A DNA stretch of 14,713 nucleotides from Bordetella parapertussis (GCA_945900695.1 CAMDJU010000033.1:1-14713), one strand, 5' to 3'; positions 1-6,728 are shown, counted from the first letter of the stretch. Notes: a model not told the origin generated them from the sequence alone. A program made the numbers and translations.

Positions 1-1
1 G

Positions 2-292
2 GGTAAGTTGACTTCTTTGCCTTACTCGATGGAAATCAATGACAGCATTGCTTGGCGACGTGGCCAAGAAGCCGATGCCTTTGCCCAAAAAATGATCGAT
101 GAATTTGAGGTTCTCTACGAGGAGGGCGCAGTGCATGGGCGCGTGATGAACGTGGCCGTTCATCCTTTCATCATGGGCCAGCCTCACCGCATCGGGTCGT
201 TGGCCAAGGCACTTGAATACATTCGAAGTCATCAGGGCGTGTGGTGCGCCACGGGCTCACAAATCGTCGAATGTTATCGACAAAAAAACTGA
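2..292 (+). CDS. Polysaccharide deacetylase-fold (PuuE/allantoinase-like) hydrolase, C-terminal fragment
   Basis: This is the 3' end of a gene whose start lies before the window; the frame is open to the left edge, so the TTG at 8 is unlikely to be the true start. The 96 or so visible residues match the C-terminal part of the NodB/polysaccharide-deacetylase proteins related to PuuE allantoinase: a LPYSMEIND stretch, an acidic helix, then the conserved NVAVHPFIMGQPHRIG segment and a VWCATGSQIV segment near the end. Known members hydrolyse amide bonds, including those of cyclic amides such as allantoin. The same HP-x-x-x-G-x-P-x-RI pattern recurs in the second deacetylase-fold gene at 4423-5319, so the two are paralogues. 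It stops 10 bases before the next gene and probably shares its transcript. The family call is firm; the substrate is unknown. Confidence 0.85.
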   Translation, partial: GKLTSLPYSMEINDSIAWRRGQEADAFAQKMIDEFEVLYEEGAVHGRVMNVAVHPFIMGQPHRIGSLAKALEYIRSHQGVWCATGSQIVECYRQKN

Positions 293-302
293 AAGATTTT
301 CC

Positions 303-977
303 ATGAACGCCCCGAAAGACTACATCCGCGATTTCATGAGTGAACCCATCATTAACGCCCATGGCGCCGCCTTGGTCATCATTGACATGCAATATGCAAC
401 GGGTTCCAGGCAAGGTGCGCTAGGACGTACTTTAAAAGCGCAAGGCTCCAGCGTGGGCGACTACCGATTTGCGCGCATTGAGCAATCAGTGCTGCCACGC
501 ACCCTTGAACTGCGTGCGCATTTTCATCGGCTAGGTCAACCTGTGATTCATGTGACCTTGGGCGCTGCATTGCCTGAAGCCAGTGATGCCCCGCGTCACA
601 TGCAAAAACTGCTGGCCAGTTGCAACAACTATGTCGGCAGCCCTGATCATGCCATTTTGGATGAGCTTAAGCCCGTGGCGGGGGAGCATGTGGTTCGCAA
701 AACCACCGTGGGGGCATTTGCTTCAACGTCCATTGACAGTTTGCTTCGATCTTTGAAAATCGATCAAATTTACATGGCAGGTGTGTCGACCAACATGTGT
801 GTTGAAAGCACGGCGCGTGAAGCGGCAGATCGAGGCTATCAAGTCACTTTGGTGGAAGACGCGTGCGGCACCACGTTTGAAGAGTTGCACCAAGTCACGA
901 TGCGTAATTTTCAAAGATTGTTTGGGCGGGTCACCTCGGCAGCGCAGGCCGTCGCAGAATTGAAGGTGTCTGCATGA
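303..977 (+). CDS. Isochorismatase-family cysteine hydrolase (amidohydrolase type)
   Basis: A 224-residue protein of the usual family length. The isochorismatase-fold triad is visible: Asp28 in ALVIIDMQ, Lys133 in VVRKTTVGAF and Cys166 in AGVSTNMCVEST, followed by the typical REAADRGYQVTLVEDAC segment (172-188). Members with this Cys-Lys-Asp arrangement include N-carbamoylsarcosine amidase, maleamate amidohydrolase (NicF) and ureidoacrylate hydrolase (RutB), so hydrolysis of a linear amide or carbamoyl bond in the cytoplasm is expected. The frame is open further upstream, but the ATG at 303 is preferred because GAAAG lies just before it and the upstream part overlaps the preceding gene. Its stop overlaps the start of the racemase-fold gene (ATGA), which points to translational coupling. 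Family certain; substrate inferred only as an amide acid. Confidence 0.9.
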   Translation: MNAPKDYIRDFMSEPIINAHGAALVIIDMQYATGSRQGALGRTLKAQGSSVGDYRFARIEQSVLPRTLELRAHFHRLGQPVIHVTLGAALPEASDAPRHMQKLLASCNNYVGSPDHAILDELKPVAGEHVVRKTTVGAFASTSIDSLLRSLKIDQIYMAGVSTNMCVESTAREAADRGYQVTLVEDACGTTFEELHQVTMRNFQRLFGRVTSAAQAVAELKVSA

Positions 978-1756
978 CAAATCCTCAGAAAAAAATATTG
1001 GTGGTGGTGCCCTTTGCCATGTCGCCAGAAAATTTAGCCTTGCGCCAAGCGCAACTCAAAGGCATTGATTTATCCCCCGATCTGGTCTTTGAATTTCGCA
1101 CCGTCAAAGCGGGACCGGTGAACTATTCGAGTCATCATGATTTTGTGTTGGCCGACGCAGCTAACTTTGAGACAGGCTGTCGAGCGCAGGATGAAGGCTT
1201 TGCCGCTGTGTGCATCGACACCATGAGCGACTCGGGGGTGGCAGCATTGCGCTCAGTGCTCGATATTCCCGTATTTGGCCCCGGCAAAGTGTCGATGTTG
1301 GCAGCCTTGATGTTGGGCGATCGATTCTCTGTGTTGACCATGGCCAATCGCTGGAAGCCGCTGTACAAAAAAGCCTTGGATGAGTTGGGATTGCATCACA
1401 AATGTGCCTCTGTGCGCTCCATTGAAATGTCCACCGACAACCAATCATTGTTGTCTGGCAAAGAAGAGGACGTCTTTCCTTTGTTAGAAAAAGCAGCCTA
1501 TGAAGCCATTGATAAGGATGGTGCTGAAGTTTTGATTTTGGGCTCGACCACCATGCACCAGTCGCATGTTTATTTGAGCCAACGTTTGCCAGTACCGGTC
1601 ATTAATCCAGGCCCCCTGAGTTACAAAATGGCCGAAGCTGCATTGGGATTGGGTTTGGCGCAAAGTCGCAAGGCCTATCCGCGACCCATGCACCCCCGAC
1701 TGGACATGTTGCAAGACATGATGAGTGCTGCACAGCAGTCCGTGAATCGGGCTTGA
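974..1756 (+). CDS. Asp/Glu (hydantoin) racemase-fold protein lacking catalytic cysteines
   Basis: A 260-residue protein with the two-lobed Asp/Glu/hydantoin racemase layout: KILVVVPFAMSPEN at the N-terminus, the first active-site loop AAVCIDTMSDSGVAALR (78-93), the GDRFSVLTMANRW stretch (115-127) and the second loop DGAEVLILGSTTMHQ (182-196), then PVPVINPGPLS. In racemases and maleate isomerases of this fold each loop carries a catalytic Cys (pattern CF-x-DPG and LGCAGM). Here the first position is Asp82 or Thr83, depending on alignment, with a Cys two to three residues earlier, and the second is Ser191. Classical two-base racemisation therefore looks unlikely; an isomerase, lyase or decarboxylase role is possible. 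GAAGG seven bases before the ATG and the ATGA overlap support the start. Pairing of an isochorismatase-fold amidase with this fold resembles NicF/NicE of nicotinate catabolism. Confidence 0.85.
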   Translation: MTNPQKKILVVVPFAMSPENLALRQAQLKGIDLSPDLVFEFRTVKAGPVNYSSHHDFVLADAANFETGCRAQDEGFAAVCIDTMSDSGVAALRSVLDIPVFGPGKVSMLAALMLGDRFSVLTMANRWKPLYKKALDELGLHHKCASVRSIEMSTDNQSLLSGKEEDVFPLLEKAAYEAIDKDGAEVLILGSTTMHQSHVYLSQRLPVPVINPGPLSYKMAEAALGLGLAQSRKAYPRPMHPRLDMLQDMMSAAQQSVNRA

Positions 1757-1778
1757 AATTTTTCAGTTTACAAAACAT

Positions 1779-1785
1779 GGGGGAG
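1779..1785 (+). promoter_or_regulatory. Ribosome binding site that fixes a TTG start
   Basis: GGGGGAG lies seven bases before the TTG at 1793. The nearby ATG at 1777 is in another frame, so this site decides in favour of a TTG start for the dioxygenase gene. Confidence 0.6.
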
Positions 1786-1792
1786 TCAGATC

Positions 1793-2617
1793 TTGCCTAA
1801 ATTATTGAGTGCATCGCAAGTTGAAGCTTATGCGCGTGATGGGTATGTGTCGCCCATTGATGTATTGAGCTCCGAAGAGGTGAGAGCCTTCCGCGATGAT
1901 TTGGAAGACTGGGAAAAACAACGCGGTCAAACCATTGATTTTCCTGAAAAGTCAAAAAGCTATCTCTTGTTCAATTGGGCGGATCAGTTGGTCCATCACC
2001 CGCGAATTTTGGATGCTGTCGAAGACGTCATTGGGTCTGATATTTTGGTGTATCACTCCACACTGTTTTTGAAAGAAGCCAACACGCCGGCTTATGTACG
2101 CTGGCACCAAGACAGTACGTATTTTTATTTGTCGCCGCATTTGCATGTGACGGCTTGGGTGGCTTTGAGCGATGCCAGTATCGCTGCCGGTTGCATGCAA
2201 GTTTTGCCTGGCAGTCATCAGTGGGGTGCGTTTGAGCACGATGACAAACCTGAGCCCATGAACATGATTCGCCGCGGGCAAGGCATCAGCGACCGATTTG
2301 ATGATGTAAAAGGCGCCTTCATTCCTGTGGGCCCTGGCCAGATGTCGCTGCATCACACCGACCTGGTGCATGCGTCGGGTGCGAATGAAACCAACGACCG
2401 TCGTCTGGGATTTGCCATCAGCTACATCCCTGCACACGTGAAGCCGATTGGTTCGGTGAAGCCTTCCGCTTTGTGCGTGCGGGGGCGCAGCCACGGACAT
2501 TTTCTGGAAGAGCAACGCATGCAACATGCTTTGTCGGTGGAGTCCTTCAAGGCCCATGCCGATGCTTTGTCACACTTCCGTGCTTTGCAAGATGCAGGAT
2601 TTAAGGAGGCAGTATGA
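1793..2617 (+). CDS. Phytanoyl-CoA dioxygenase (PhyH)-family Fe(II)/2-oxoglutarate oxygenase
   Basis: A 274-residue protein of the PhyH family, whose members hydroxylate small molecules or acyl-CoAs using Fe(II), O2 and 2-oxoglutarate. The iron-binding facial triad is visible: His105 and Asp107 in YVRWHQDSTYFYL and His193 in DLVHASGANETNDRR. Arg204, eleven residues after the distal His as in human PhyH, would bind the 2-oxoglutarate carboxylate. The MQVLPGSHQWG segment (135-145) is also typical. Translation starts at TTG, supported by a GGGGGAG site; 36 bases separate it from the racemase-fold gene. The stop overlaps the next ATG (ATGA), and a full AAGGAGG lies at 2603-2609 inside its 3' end. 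Many bacterial members act on free acids or amides rather than CoA esters, and no CoA ligase is nearby. Substrate unknown. Confidence 0.9.
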   Translation: MPKLLSASQVEAYARDGYVSPIDVLSSEEVRAFRDDLEDWEKQRGQTIDFPEKSKSYLLFNWADQLVHHPRILDAVEDVIGSDILVYHSTLFLKEANTPAYVRWHQDSTYFYLSPHLHVTAWVALSDASIAAGCMQVLPGSHQWGAFEHDDKPEPMNMIRRGQGISDRFDDVKGAFIPVGPGQMSLHHTDLVHASGANETNDRRLGFAISYIPAHVKPIGSVKPSALCVRGRSHGHFLEEQRMQHALSVESFKAHADALSHFRALQDAGFKEAV

Positions 2618-3009
2618 GTTCAATCAGGCTAGACCAAGCGCAACTTGTGGCCGTGGCCGAGCGCTATTTTTCAGCAGTTGACCGCAAAGATGTTGAAGGT
2701 ACGCTGACTTTCTTTGCACCCCAAGCGCAATTTGCCATACCCAATCATGGTATTTTTTACGAGGGCCGTGAGGTTGAAATACGCGGCATGTATGAGCGGC
2801 TGAATGAGCGCTATGCCAAAGTCTGGCATGGCAATTTCACGCACACGGTGGACGTGACCGCTCAGCGCATTGCCAGTCGCTTTCGCGTCGAAAACATCAC
2901 GCACGAAGGCGAAAAATTGGTCAAAAATAATTGCAACTTTTTTGAATTGAAAGATGGCATGTTTACCGCAGTCTATGTTTACATGGCCGGTGATAATTCG
3001 TTGCGCTAA
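2614..3009 (+). CDS. SnoaL/NTF2-fold small protein
   Basis: A 131-residue protein with the SnoaL-like/NTF2 layout: an N-terminal helix (VAVAERYFSAVDRKDVEGTL), then FFAPQAQFAIPNHGIFYEGR and a series of beta strands (VENITHEGEKLVKNNCNFF, GMFTAVYVYMAG). This cone fold serves small-molecule isomerases, cyclases, hydrolases and non-catalytic binding proteins; no catalytic residues can be assigned from one sequence. It overlaps the dioxygenase stop by four bases and has the best Shine-Dalgarno sequence of the window (AAGGAGG, four bases before ATG), so high and coupled expression with the oxygenase is likely. It may process the hydroxylated product. It is the last gene of the left operon and faces the PrpD-family gene, with only 36 bases between their stop codons. 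Confidence 0.75.
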   Translation: MSSIRLDQAQLVAVAERYFSAVDRKDVEGTLTFFAPQAQFAIPNHGIFYEGREVEIRGMYERLNERYAKVWHGNFTHTVDVTAQRIASRFRVENITHEGEKLVKNNCNFFELKDGMFTAVYVYMAGDNSLR

Positions 3010-3045
3010 ATTGACTGAAGCTTCAGCCGCATTTGACGCAAGGGC

Positions 3046-4401
3046 TCATTGCGCTGGATGAGCCAGTAATTCAGACCACGCCTGAAGCGGTGTTTTCAAG
3101 TTGGCCAAATCTAAAGTGGCCTGCAAAAGCTTTTCGCAGTGCGAAAGGGGCCAGACACGCCCTGTGAGTCCCATGAATTTATCGCGCAATTCAGCTCGGG
3201 TGTAGGGTGATGCATCGTCACCTCGATTGACGCCCGCTTCTCCTAAGATTTGGCTGCCATCTTTGAGATGAAGGGTGACCTTGGCAGGTCTTTCCATCGG
3301 AAGTCTGGCGCTCATCGCAGGGTCATGCGCCACCGTCACTTTTTGTGCCAAGGCCAATACGGCGGGGTTACGCACTTGGTCCCATGTGAAGCTTGCAAGA
3401 GCGCTCGAATGGTTGATCAATCTTGTGGCGACAGCAAAGGGCACTGAGAATTTGGCAGCCAAGGTGTTGGTGGGAGCAGGATCATTGAGCTCAGCCGCCA
3501 GATGATAAGTCACCACTTCAATGCGTTCGATGTCACTGACCTGAGGCAGTCTTTGCGCGGCTGCCATGAGATCAATGGCATCCAGCGTGCCATGGTTATA
3601 GCGGCAGCATGAATGCAATTTGAAGTAGTTGCGCATGAAGTGCCAGTCGTGTCCTAAGCCTTGCGTGACGGCTTCGGGCTGAAAACTTTCTGAGATGATT
3701 TTGCCCAGCAATGAAGAGGGGCCATCGCGTTCGCCATTGAAACCGCATTCGGCCAAGTTGAGTGCCAGCAAGCCATTTCGGTTGCTCATGCCTGCATACA
3801 CATTGCGAACCAAGCCGCCTTCGAGCATGGTTTGCTTGGACGTGGCGGTGGTCAGTGATGCAGAAATATTGATGGTCTGGCGCATGTCATTGTCATCTAG
3901 GCCGGCAACTCGTCCGCAGGCTGCGGCGGCACCCAAGGTTCCCCAAGTGCCATGGGGGTGCATGGCACCTCGCAATTGGGATGCTGCGCCTAAACGCGAG
4001 CCCACTTCATAGCCCACCACAATGCCCGCTAGAAAACTTTCTGCGGTGGCTGTGCGTTCTTGACTGAGCGCCAAAGCAGCCGGAATGACATGAACCGCAG
4101 GATGGCCGCGAGAAAACCGGTTGCCTTCGTCCATCTCCAAAAATGTGCCGGATGTGCCATTGATGAAGGCGGCTGCTTCTGGCGTACTTTTTTGTCCCAA
4201 GCCAATGAGTAGTGCTGAATGGTGGGGCGTGCCCGCCGCTTGCCGCTTTGCAATGGCGCGCAATTCAGGTTCTGCTGAACCGGCCGCCATGGCTGCCACC
4301 GTATCGGCCAAGATCCAACCCACTTGGTCTTGCACTTGTGGCTCTAACTTTGAATAGTCAAGGCTTGATGCGAAATGGCTGAGCGTATCGAGGTAGTCCA
4401 T
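3046..4401 (-). CDS. MmgE/PrpD-family protein (2-methylcitrate dehydratase / cis-aconitate decarboxylase superfamily)
   Basis: A 451-residue protein of normal family length. Hallmarks are the all-helical N-terminal part with LADTVAAMAAG (31-41) and AAFINGTSGTFLEMDEGN (77-94), RGHPAVHVIPAALAL (98-112), MHPHGTWGTLGAAAACG (147-163) and KLHSCCRYNHGTLDAI (261-276). The family includes 2-methylcitrate dehydratase PrpD, cis-aconitate decarboxylase and iminodisuccinate epimerase, acting on di- and tricarboxylic acids without a metal centre. None of the other methylcitrate-cycle genes (prpB, prpC) is present, so a true PrpD role is unlikely; dehydration, decarboxylation or epimerisation of the pathway acid is the better guess. 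AAGGAA seven bases before the ATG supports the start. It lies 21 bases downstream of the deacetylase-fold gene on the same strand, so the two probably form an operon. Confidence 0.9.
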   Translation of the reverse strand: MDYLDTLSHFASSLDYSKLEPQVQDQVGWILADTVAAMAAGSAEPELRAIAKRQAAGTPHHSALLIGLGQKSTPEAAAFINGTSGTFLEMDEGNRFSRGHPAVHVIPAALALSQERTATAESFLAGIVVGYEVGSRLGAASQLRGAMHPHGTWGTLGAAAACGRVAGLDDNDMRQTINISASLTTATSKQTMLEGGLVRNVYAGMSNRNGLLALNLAECGFNGERDGPSSLLGKIISESFQPEAVTQGLGHDWHFMRNYFKLHSCCRYNHGTLDAIDLMAAAQRLPQVSDIERIEVVTYHLAAELNDPAPTNTLAAKFSVPFAVATRLINHSSALASFTWDQVRNPAVLALAQKVTVAHDPAMSARLPMERPAKVTLHLKDGSQILGEAGVNRGDDASPYTRAELRDKFMGLTGRVWPLSHCEKLLQATLDLANLKTPLQAWSELLAHPAQ

Positions 4402-4422
4402 GGCGTGTTCCTTGTACTTAGA

Positions 4423-5319
4423 TTAAACCGTTGCGCTGCCAGCGCACTGGGCATAAATTTTTTGAGGGGTACTGAAAGTAATACCTTCAGTGTGGGTCAA
4501 TTGCGTTAGCAATTCACGTAAATAACGAATGCGGCTGGGCATGCCCCAAACCCAGGGGTGAAGCCCTAGCCCCATGACAGCACTGCGTTGATGCGCTTGG
4601 CATTCATCGCGCATTTGCTGTGCAGCTTGAAAAATTTGTTGCGCATGTTGTGCGGGCTCTACAGGCCTGAACCATTGCCCTTGTACGTCGTCCCATTCGC
4701 TGGACAAAGGAATGGCCAGCAAACTTTTTTCAGAAGTGCCTGCCGGAGACATCCAGTAGGGCTGATCGTCATTGCCCCAATCGAGGGTGTAGCGAATGCC
4801 GGCATCGGCCAACAAACCTTGAGTGTGCGGTGATGTGCCCCAATCTTGGCTGAGCCAACCCTGAGTCACTTCGCCTGTGAAAGTTTGAAGAGCCGTGAGA
4901 GAACTGCTGATGTGATCTTGCTGCACCTCGAGGGGCATGTTGGAATGCATCAGTCGGGTGGCGGCCATGCCGTGACCCAACCATTGCGCTTGCGATAGCT
5001 TCAACGCTTCAAGCGCCTGCGGGACACGGGGTAGTACCAGACTGTTGGCGGCGACCACCACTTGGATGCCTGCCTCACGCAGAGTGTCTATGAGTCGAAA
5101 AATACCGATCCGCAAGCCATATTCACGTTGTGTCCAACTTCGGTAGTCGGGGTTGAAGCTTCCAAACTCACCTACAAATCTTGGATCACGCAGACTGTCT
5201 GAGGGCGCTTCAAAGTCCCAGTGTTCTAAATAAAGCACCACATAAACGTGCAAGCCCGGCGCTAAGAGAAAAGGCGTGCGGTGGGGCAGCGGGCTGTAGC
5301 TGTAATGCGAGTGGTCCAT
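4423..5319 (-). CDS. Polysaccharide deacetylase-fold (PuuE/allantoinase-like) hydrolase
   Basis: A 298-residue protein of the NodB/polysaccharide-deacetylase superfamily, in the branch with PuuE allantoinase. Typical segments in order are DHSHYSYSPLPHR (2-14), VVLYLEHWDFE (27-37), VVVAANSLVLPRVPQALE (87-104), QWLGHGMAATRLMH (112-125), GWLSQDWGTSPHT (154-166), IRYTLDWGNDDQPYWM (175-190) and LGLHPWVWGMPSRIRYL (251-267). Members hydrolyse amide bonds in cyclic amides and related compounds. It is a paralogue of the gene cut by the left edge. The ATG chosen has no clear ribosome binding site; the frame stays open for another 34 codons upstream (to a stop at 5422-5424) but contains no ATG, GTG or TTG. 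It is transcribed away from the binding-protein gene, so the shared region 5320-5510 may control both. Substrate unknown. Confidence 0.87.
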   Translation of the reverse strand: MDHSHYSYSPLPHRTPFLLAPGLHVYVVLYLEHWDFEAPSDSLRDPRFVGEFGSFNPDYRSWTQREYGLRIGIFRLIDTLREAGIQVVVAANSLVLPRVPQALEALKLSQAQWLGHGMAATRLMHSNMPLEVQQDHISSSLTALQTFTGEVTQGWLSQDWGTSPHTQGLLADAGIRYTLDWGNDDQPYWMSPAGTSEKSLLAIPLSSEWDDVQGQWFRPVEPAQHAQQIFQAAQQMRDECQAHQRSAVMGLGLHPWVWGMPSRIRYLRELLTQLTHTEGITFSTPQKIYAQCAGSATV

Positions 5320-5435
5320 CGTGGTGCCAATAAAGCCTTCGTGGTGCAGTTTTGGGTCAAGCCCATGTTGCGAGAAAACGCGTCTGATTTTTTGAAAAGA
5401 TTGGGAGTTGTCCGCTTGACTTTAAAAAAGGATTG

Positions 5436-5464
5436 TTGCACAGTGTGTTCAATTGTTCTATAAA
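5436..5464 (+). promoter_or_regulatory. Sigma70-like promoter for the transporter operon
   Basis: A -35 box TTGCAC (5436-5441), a 17-bp spacer and a -10 box TATAAA (5459-5464) stand about 47 bases before the binding-protein start codon. The match to consensus is four of six and five of six with ideal spacing. Most of the spacer and the -10 box lie inside the inverted repeat at 5447-5478, so a bound protein there would block or remodel RNA polymerase. A facing promoter for the deacetylase-fold gene is possible but its boxes are weak. Confidence 0.6.
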
Positions 5465-5478
5465 TAGAACAATTGAAC
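5447..5478. promoter_or_regulatory. Perfect 32-bp inverted repeat, probable operator
   Basis: The arms GTTCAATTGTTCTAT (5447-5461) and ATAGAACAATTGAAC (5464-5478) are exact reverse complements around a central AA. Each arm itself holds two GTTC units separated by AATT. The repeat covers the -10 box of the forward promoter and sits between two divergent genes, the standard position for an operator. The GntR-family protein at 12748-13539 is the only regulator in the window and so a candidate ligand; an IclR-type regulator elsewhere, which also favours TTC/GAA palindromes, is an alternative. Confidence 0.7.
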
Positions 5479-5510
5479 TTAACCCCCAACTTCTTCATTG
5501 AGGAATTACC

Positions 5511-6728
5511 ATGACGTCTGATGTCCGCGTATCCCGTCGTTTGATTTTGCAAGCTGGTGCAGCGACCACCGCTTTCGGCGCACCTGGCCTTTTGCTGGCG
5601 CAACCTGCGCCCATCAAGATTGGCTTGGTGCACCCTGTTAGTGGTGGACTGGCCTACAGCGGAGGCCAAGGCCGCCTTGGCTGCCAGATGGCCATCGATG
5701 AGATCAACGCGGCTGGCGGTATCAAGTCGATGGGTGGGGCCAAACTTGAGGCCGCCCTGGGCGATTCACAATCCCGCCCCGAGGTCGGCGTGTCCGAGGT
5801 GGAGCGCCTGCATCAGGCAGGTGTGGCGGCTTATGTGGGCTGCTTCTCCAGCGCAATTGCACTCCCGGCCACACAGGCCGCAGCCAAGTACAACACCCCT
5901 TTCATGATTGACGTTGGCGTCTCCGACCAAATCGTTAGGCGCGGGCTCAAGAATGTGTTCAGGTTGGCGCCTGGCTTTGGCAAGTGCGTGGACGATGCCA
6001 TTGTGGGCTTGGGCGAAGTTAACAAGGCCGCAGGCGGTGTGGCCAAGACCGCGGTTTTGGTGCACGAGGAGTCGGAGTTCGGTACGGGTACGGCCAAGCT
6101 GCTTGCCGACCGCCTTCCTGGCATCAATGTGCAGGTGGCAGAGGTCATCAAACACGCCAACCCAACTCGCGATTTCTCCAACGTGGCTTTGCGTATCAAG
6201 GGCATAAAGCCAGATCTGGTGATCATGAGCAACTACCAAAATGAGTACGTTTTGTTGGCGCGCACCCTGCATCAGCAGCGCGTTGATGTGGCGGCGATGT
6301 TCAGTGTGCTGGGTGGTGGATTCAACTTCAAGCTCGTCAGTGAGCAGCCTGACATCGCTCAGAACATGATGGACTTCAACCATTGGTACAACCCGAACAA
6401 TCCTAAGGCCATGGCCATGCGCAAGGCGGTGGAGGCAAAGGGTGGGTTGTTTACCTTCGAGGTTTACTGTGGCTACAACTCCGTGAAGTGTTACGCTGAT
6501 GCGCTGGAGCGCGCTAGGTCGGCTGACAAGGAAAGAGTGATTGCCGCTCTCGAGGCCAGCGCCTGGTCCGACCACTTCATGCCCTATGGCCCCACAAAGT
6601 TCGTCGACGGTCAAAACTCAGGGGGTCGTGCGGCAATGCTGCAGGCCACCAGGACCGACATCAATGTGGTTTGGCCCAATGAATTTTCAGCGGTGAAGCC
6701 CGTCTTCCCGCGTCCTAAATTCGGCTGA
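5511..6728 (+). CDS. Tat-exported Liv-type ABC transporter substrate-binding protein
   Basis: A 405-residue periplasmic binding protein of the branched-chain amino acid/amide (Leu/Ile/Val receptor) type. The N-terminus has a twin-arginine signal (SRRLILQ, residues 8-14), a hydrophobic stretch and a likely cleavage after LLLA (about residue 30). The mature part opens with PIKIGLVHPVSGGLAYSG, QMAIDEINAAGG and the strand-helix pattern of this fold; PDLVIMSNYQNEYVLLARTL and WYNPNNPKAMAMRKAVE follow. It captures the ligand for the transporter encoded downstream; in this family the ligand is often an aromatic or aliphatic acid or an amide, not an amino acid. GAGG seven bases before the ATG supports the start. 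Its glutamate codons are 15 GAG to 3 GAA by hand count, whereas the next permease gene uses GAA six times of six, suggesting a different origin for this gene. Confidence 0.9.
   Translation: MTSDVRVSRRLILQAGAATTAFGAPGLLLAQPAPIKIGLVHPVSGGLAYSGGQGRLGCQMAIDEINAAGGIKSMGGAKLEAALGDSQSRPEVGVSEVERLHQAGVAAYVGCFSSAIALPATQAAAKYNTPFMIDVGVSDQIVRRGLKNVFRLAPGFGKCVDDAIVGLGEVNKAAGGVAKTAVLVHEESEFGTGTAKLLADRLPGINVQVAEVIKHANPTRDFSNVALRIKGIKPDLVIMSNYQNEYVLLARTLHQQRVDVAAMFSVLGGGFNFKLVSEQPDIAQNMMDFNHWYNPNNPKAMAMRKAVEAKGGLFTFEVYCGYNSVKCYADALERARSADKERVIAALEASAWSDHFMPYGPTKFVDGQNSGGRAAMLQATRTDINVVWPNEFSAVKPVFPRPKFG

Noticed and set aside
1952..2557. A 201-codon minus-strand open frame across the dioxygenase gene
   Set aside because: It is the antisense shadow of a gene whose iron-binding triad is intact; the translation has no domain pattern.
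3015..3026. Perfect palindrome CTGAAGCTTCAG just after the SnoaL-type gene
   Set aside because: It has no loop-forming centre and no T tail, and 12-bp palindromes occur by chance in a window of this size now and then.
3043..3064. Inverted repeat GGCTCAT / ATGAGCC at the convergent gene ends, considered as a terminator
   Set aside because: The stem is only 7 bp with an 8-base loop, has no T run on either side, and overlaps the last codons of the PrpD-family gene.
3046..4401. Assignment as a true 2-methylcitrate dehydratase of the propionate pathway
   Set aside because: No methylcitrate synthase, methylisocitrate lyase or propionate regulator is present, and the superfamily covers several other reactions.
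5262..5669. A 135-codon minus-strand open frame spanning the divergent promoter region
   Set aside because: It crosses the operator and the promoter and overlaps the starts of two well-supported genes; no family resemblance.
5766..6614. A 282-codon open frame on the minus strand inside the binding-protein gene
   Set aside because: It is fully antisense to a gene with clear family motifs, shows no recognisable domain, and long antisense frames are expected where codons are GC-rich.
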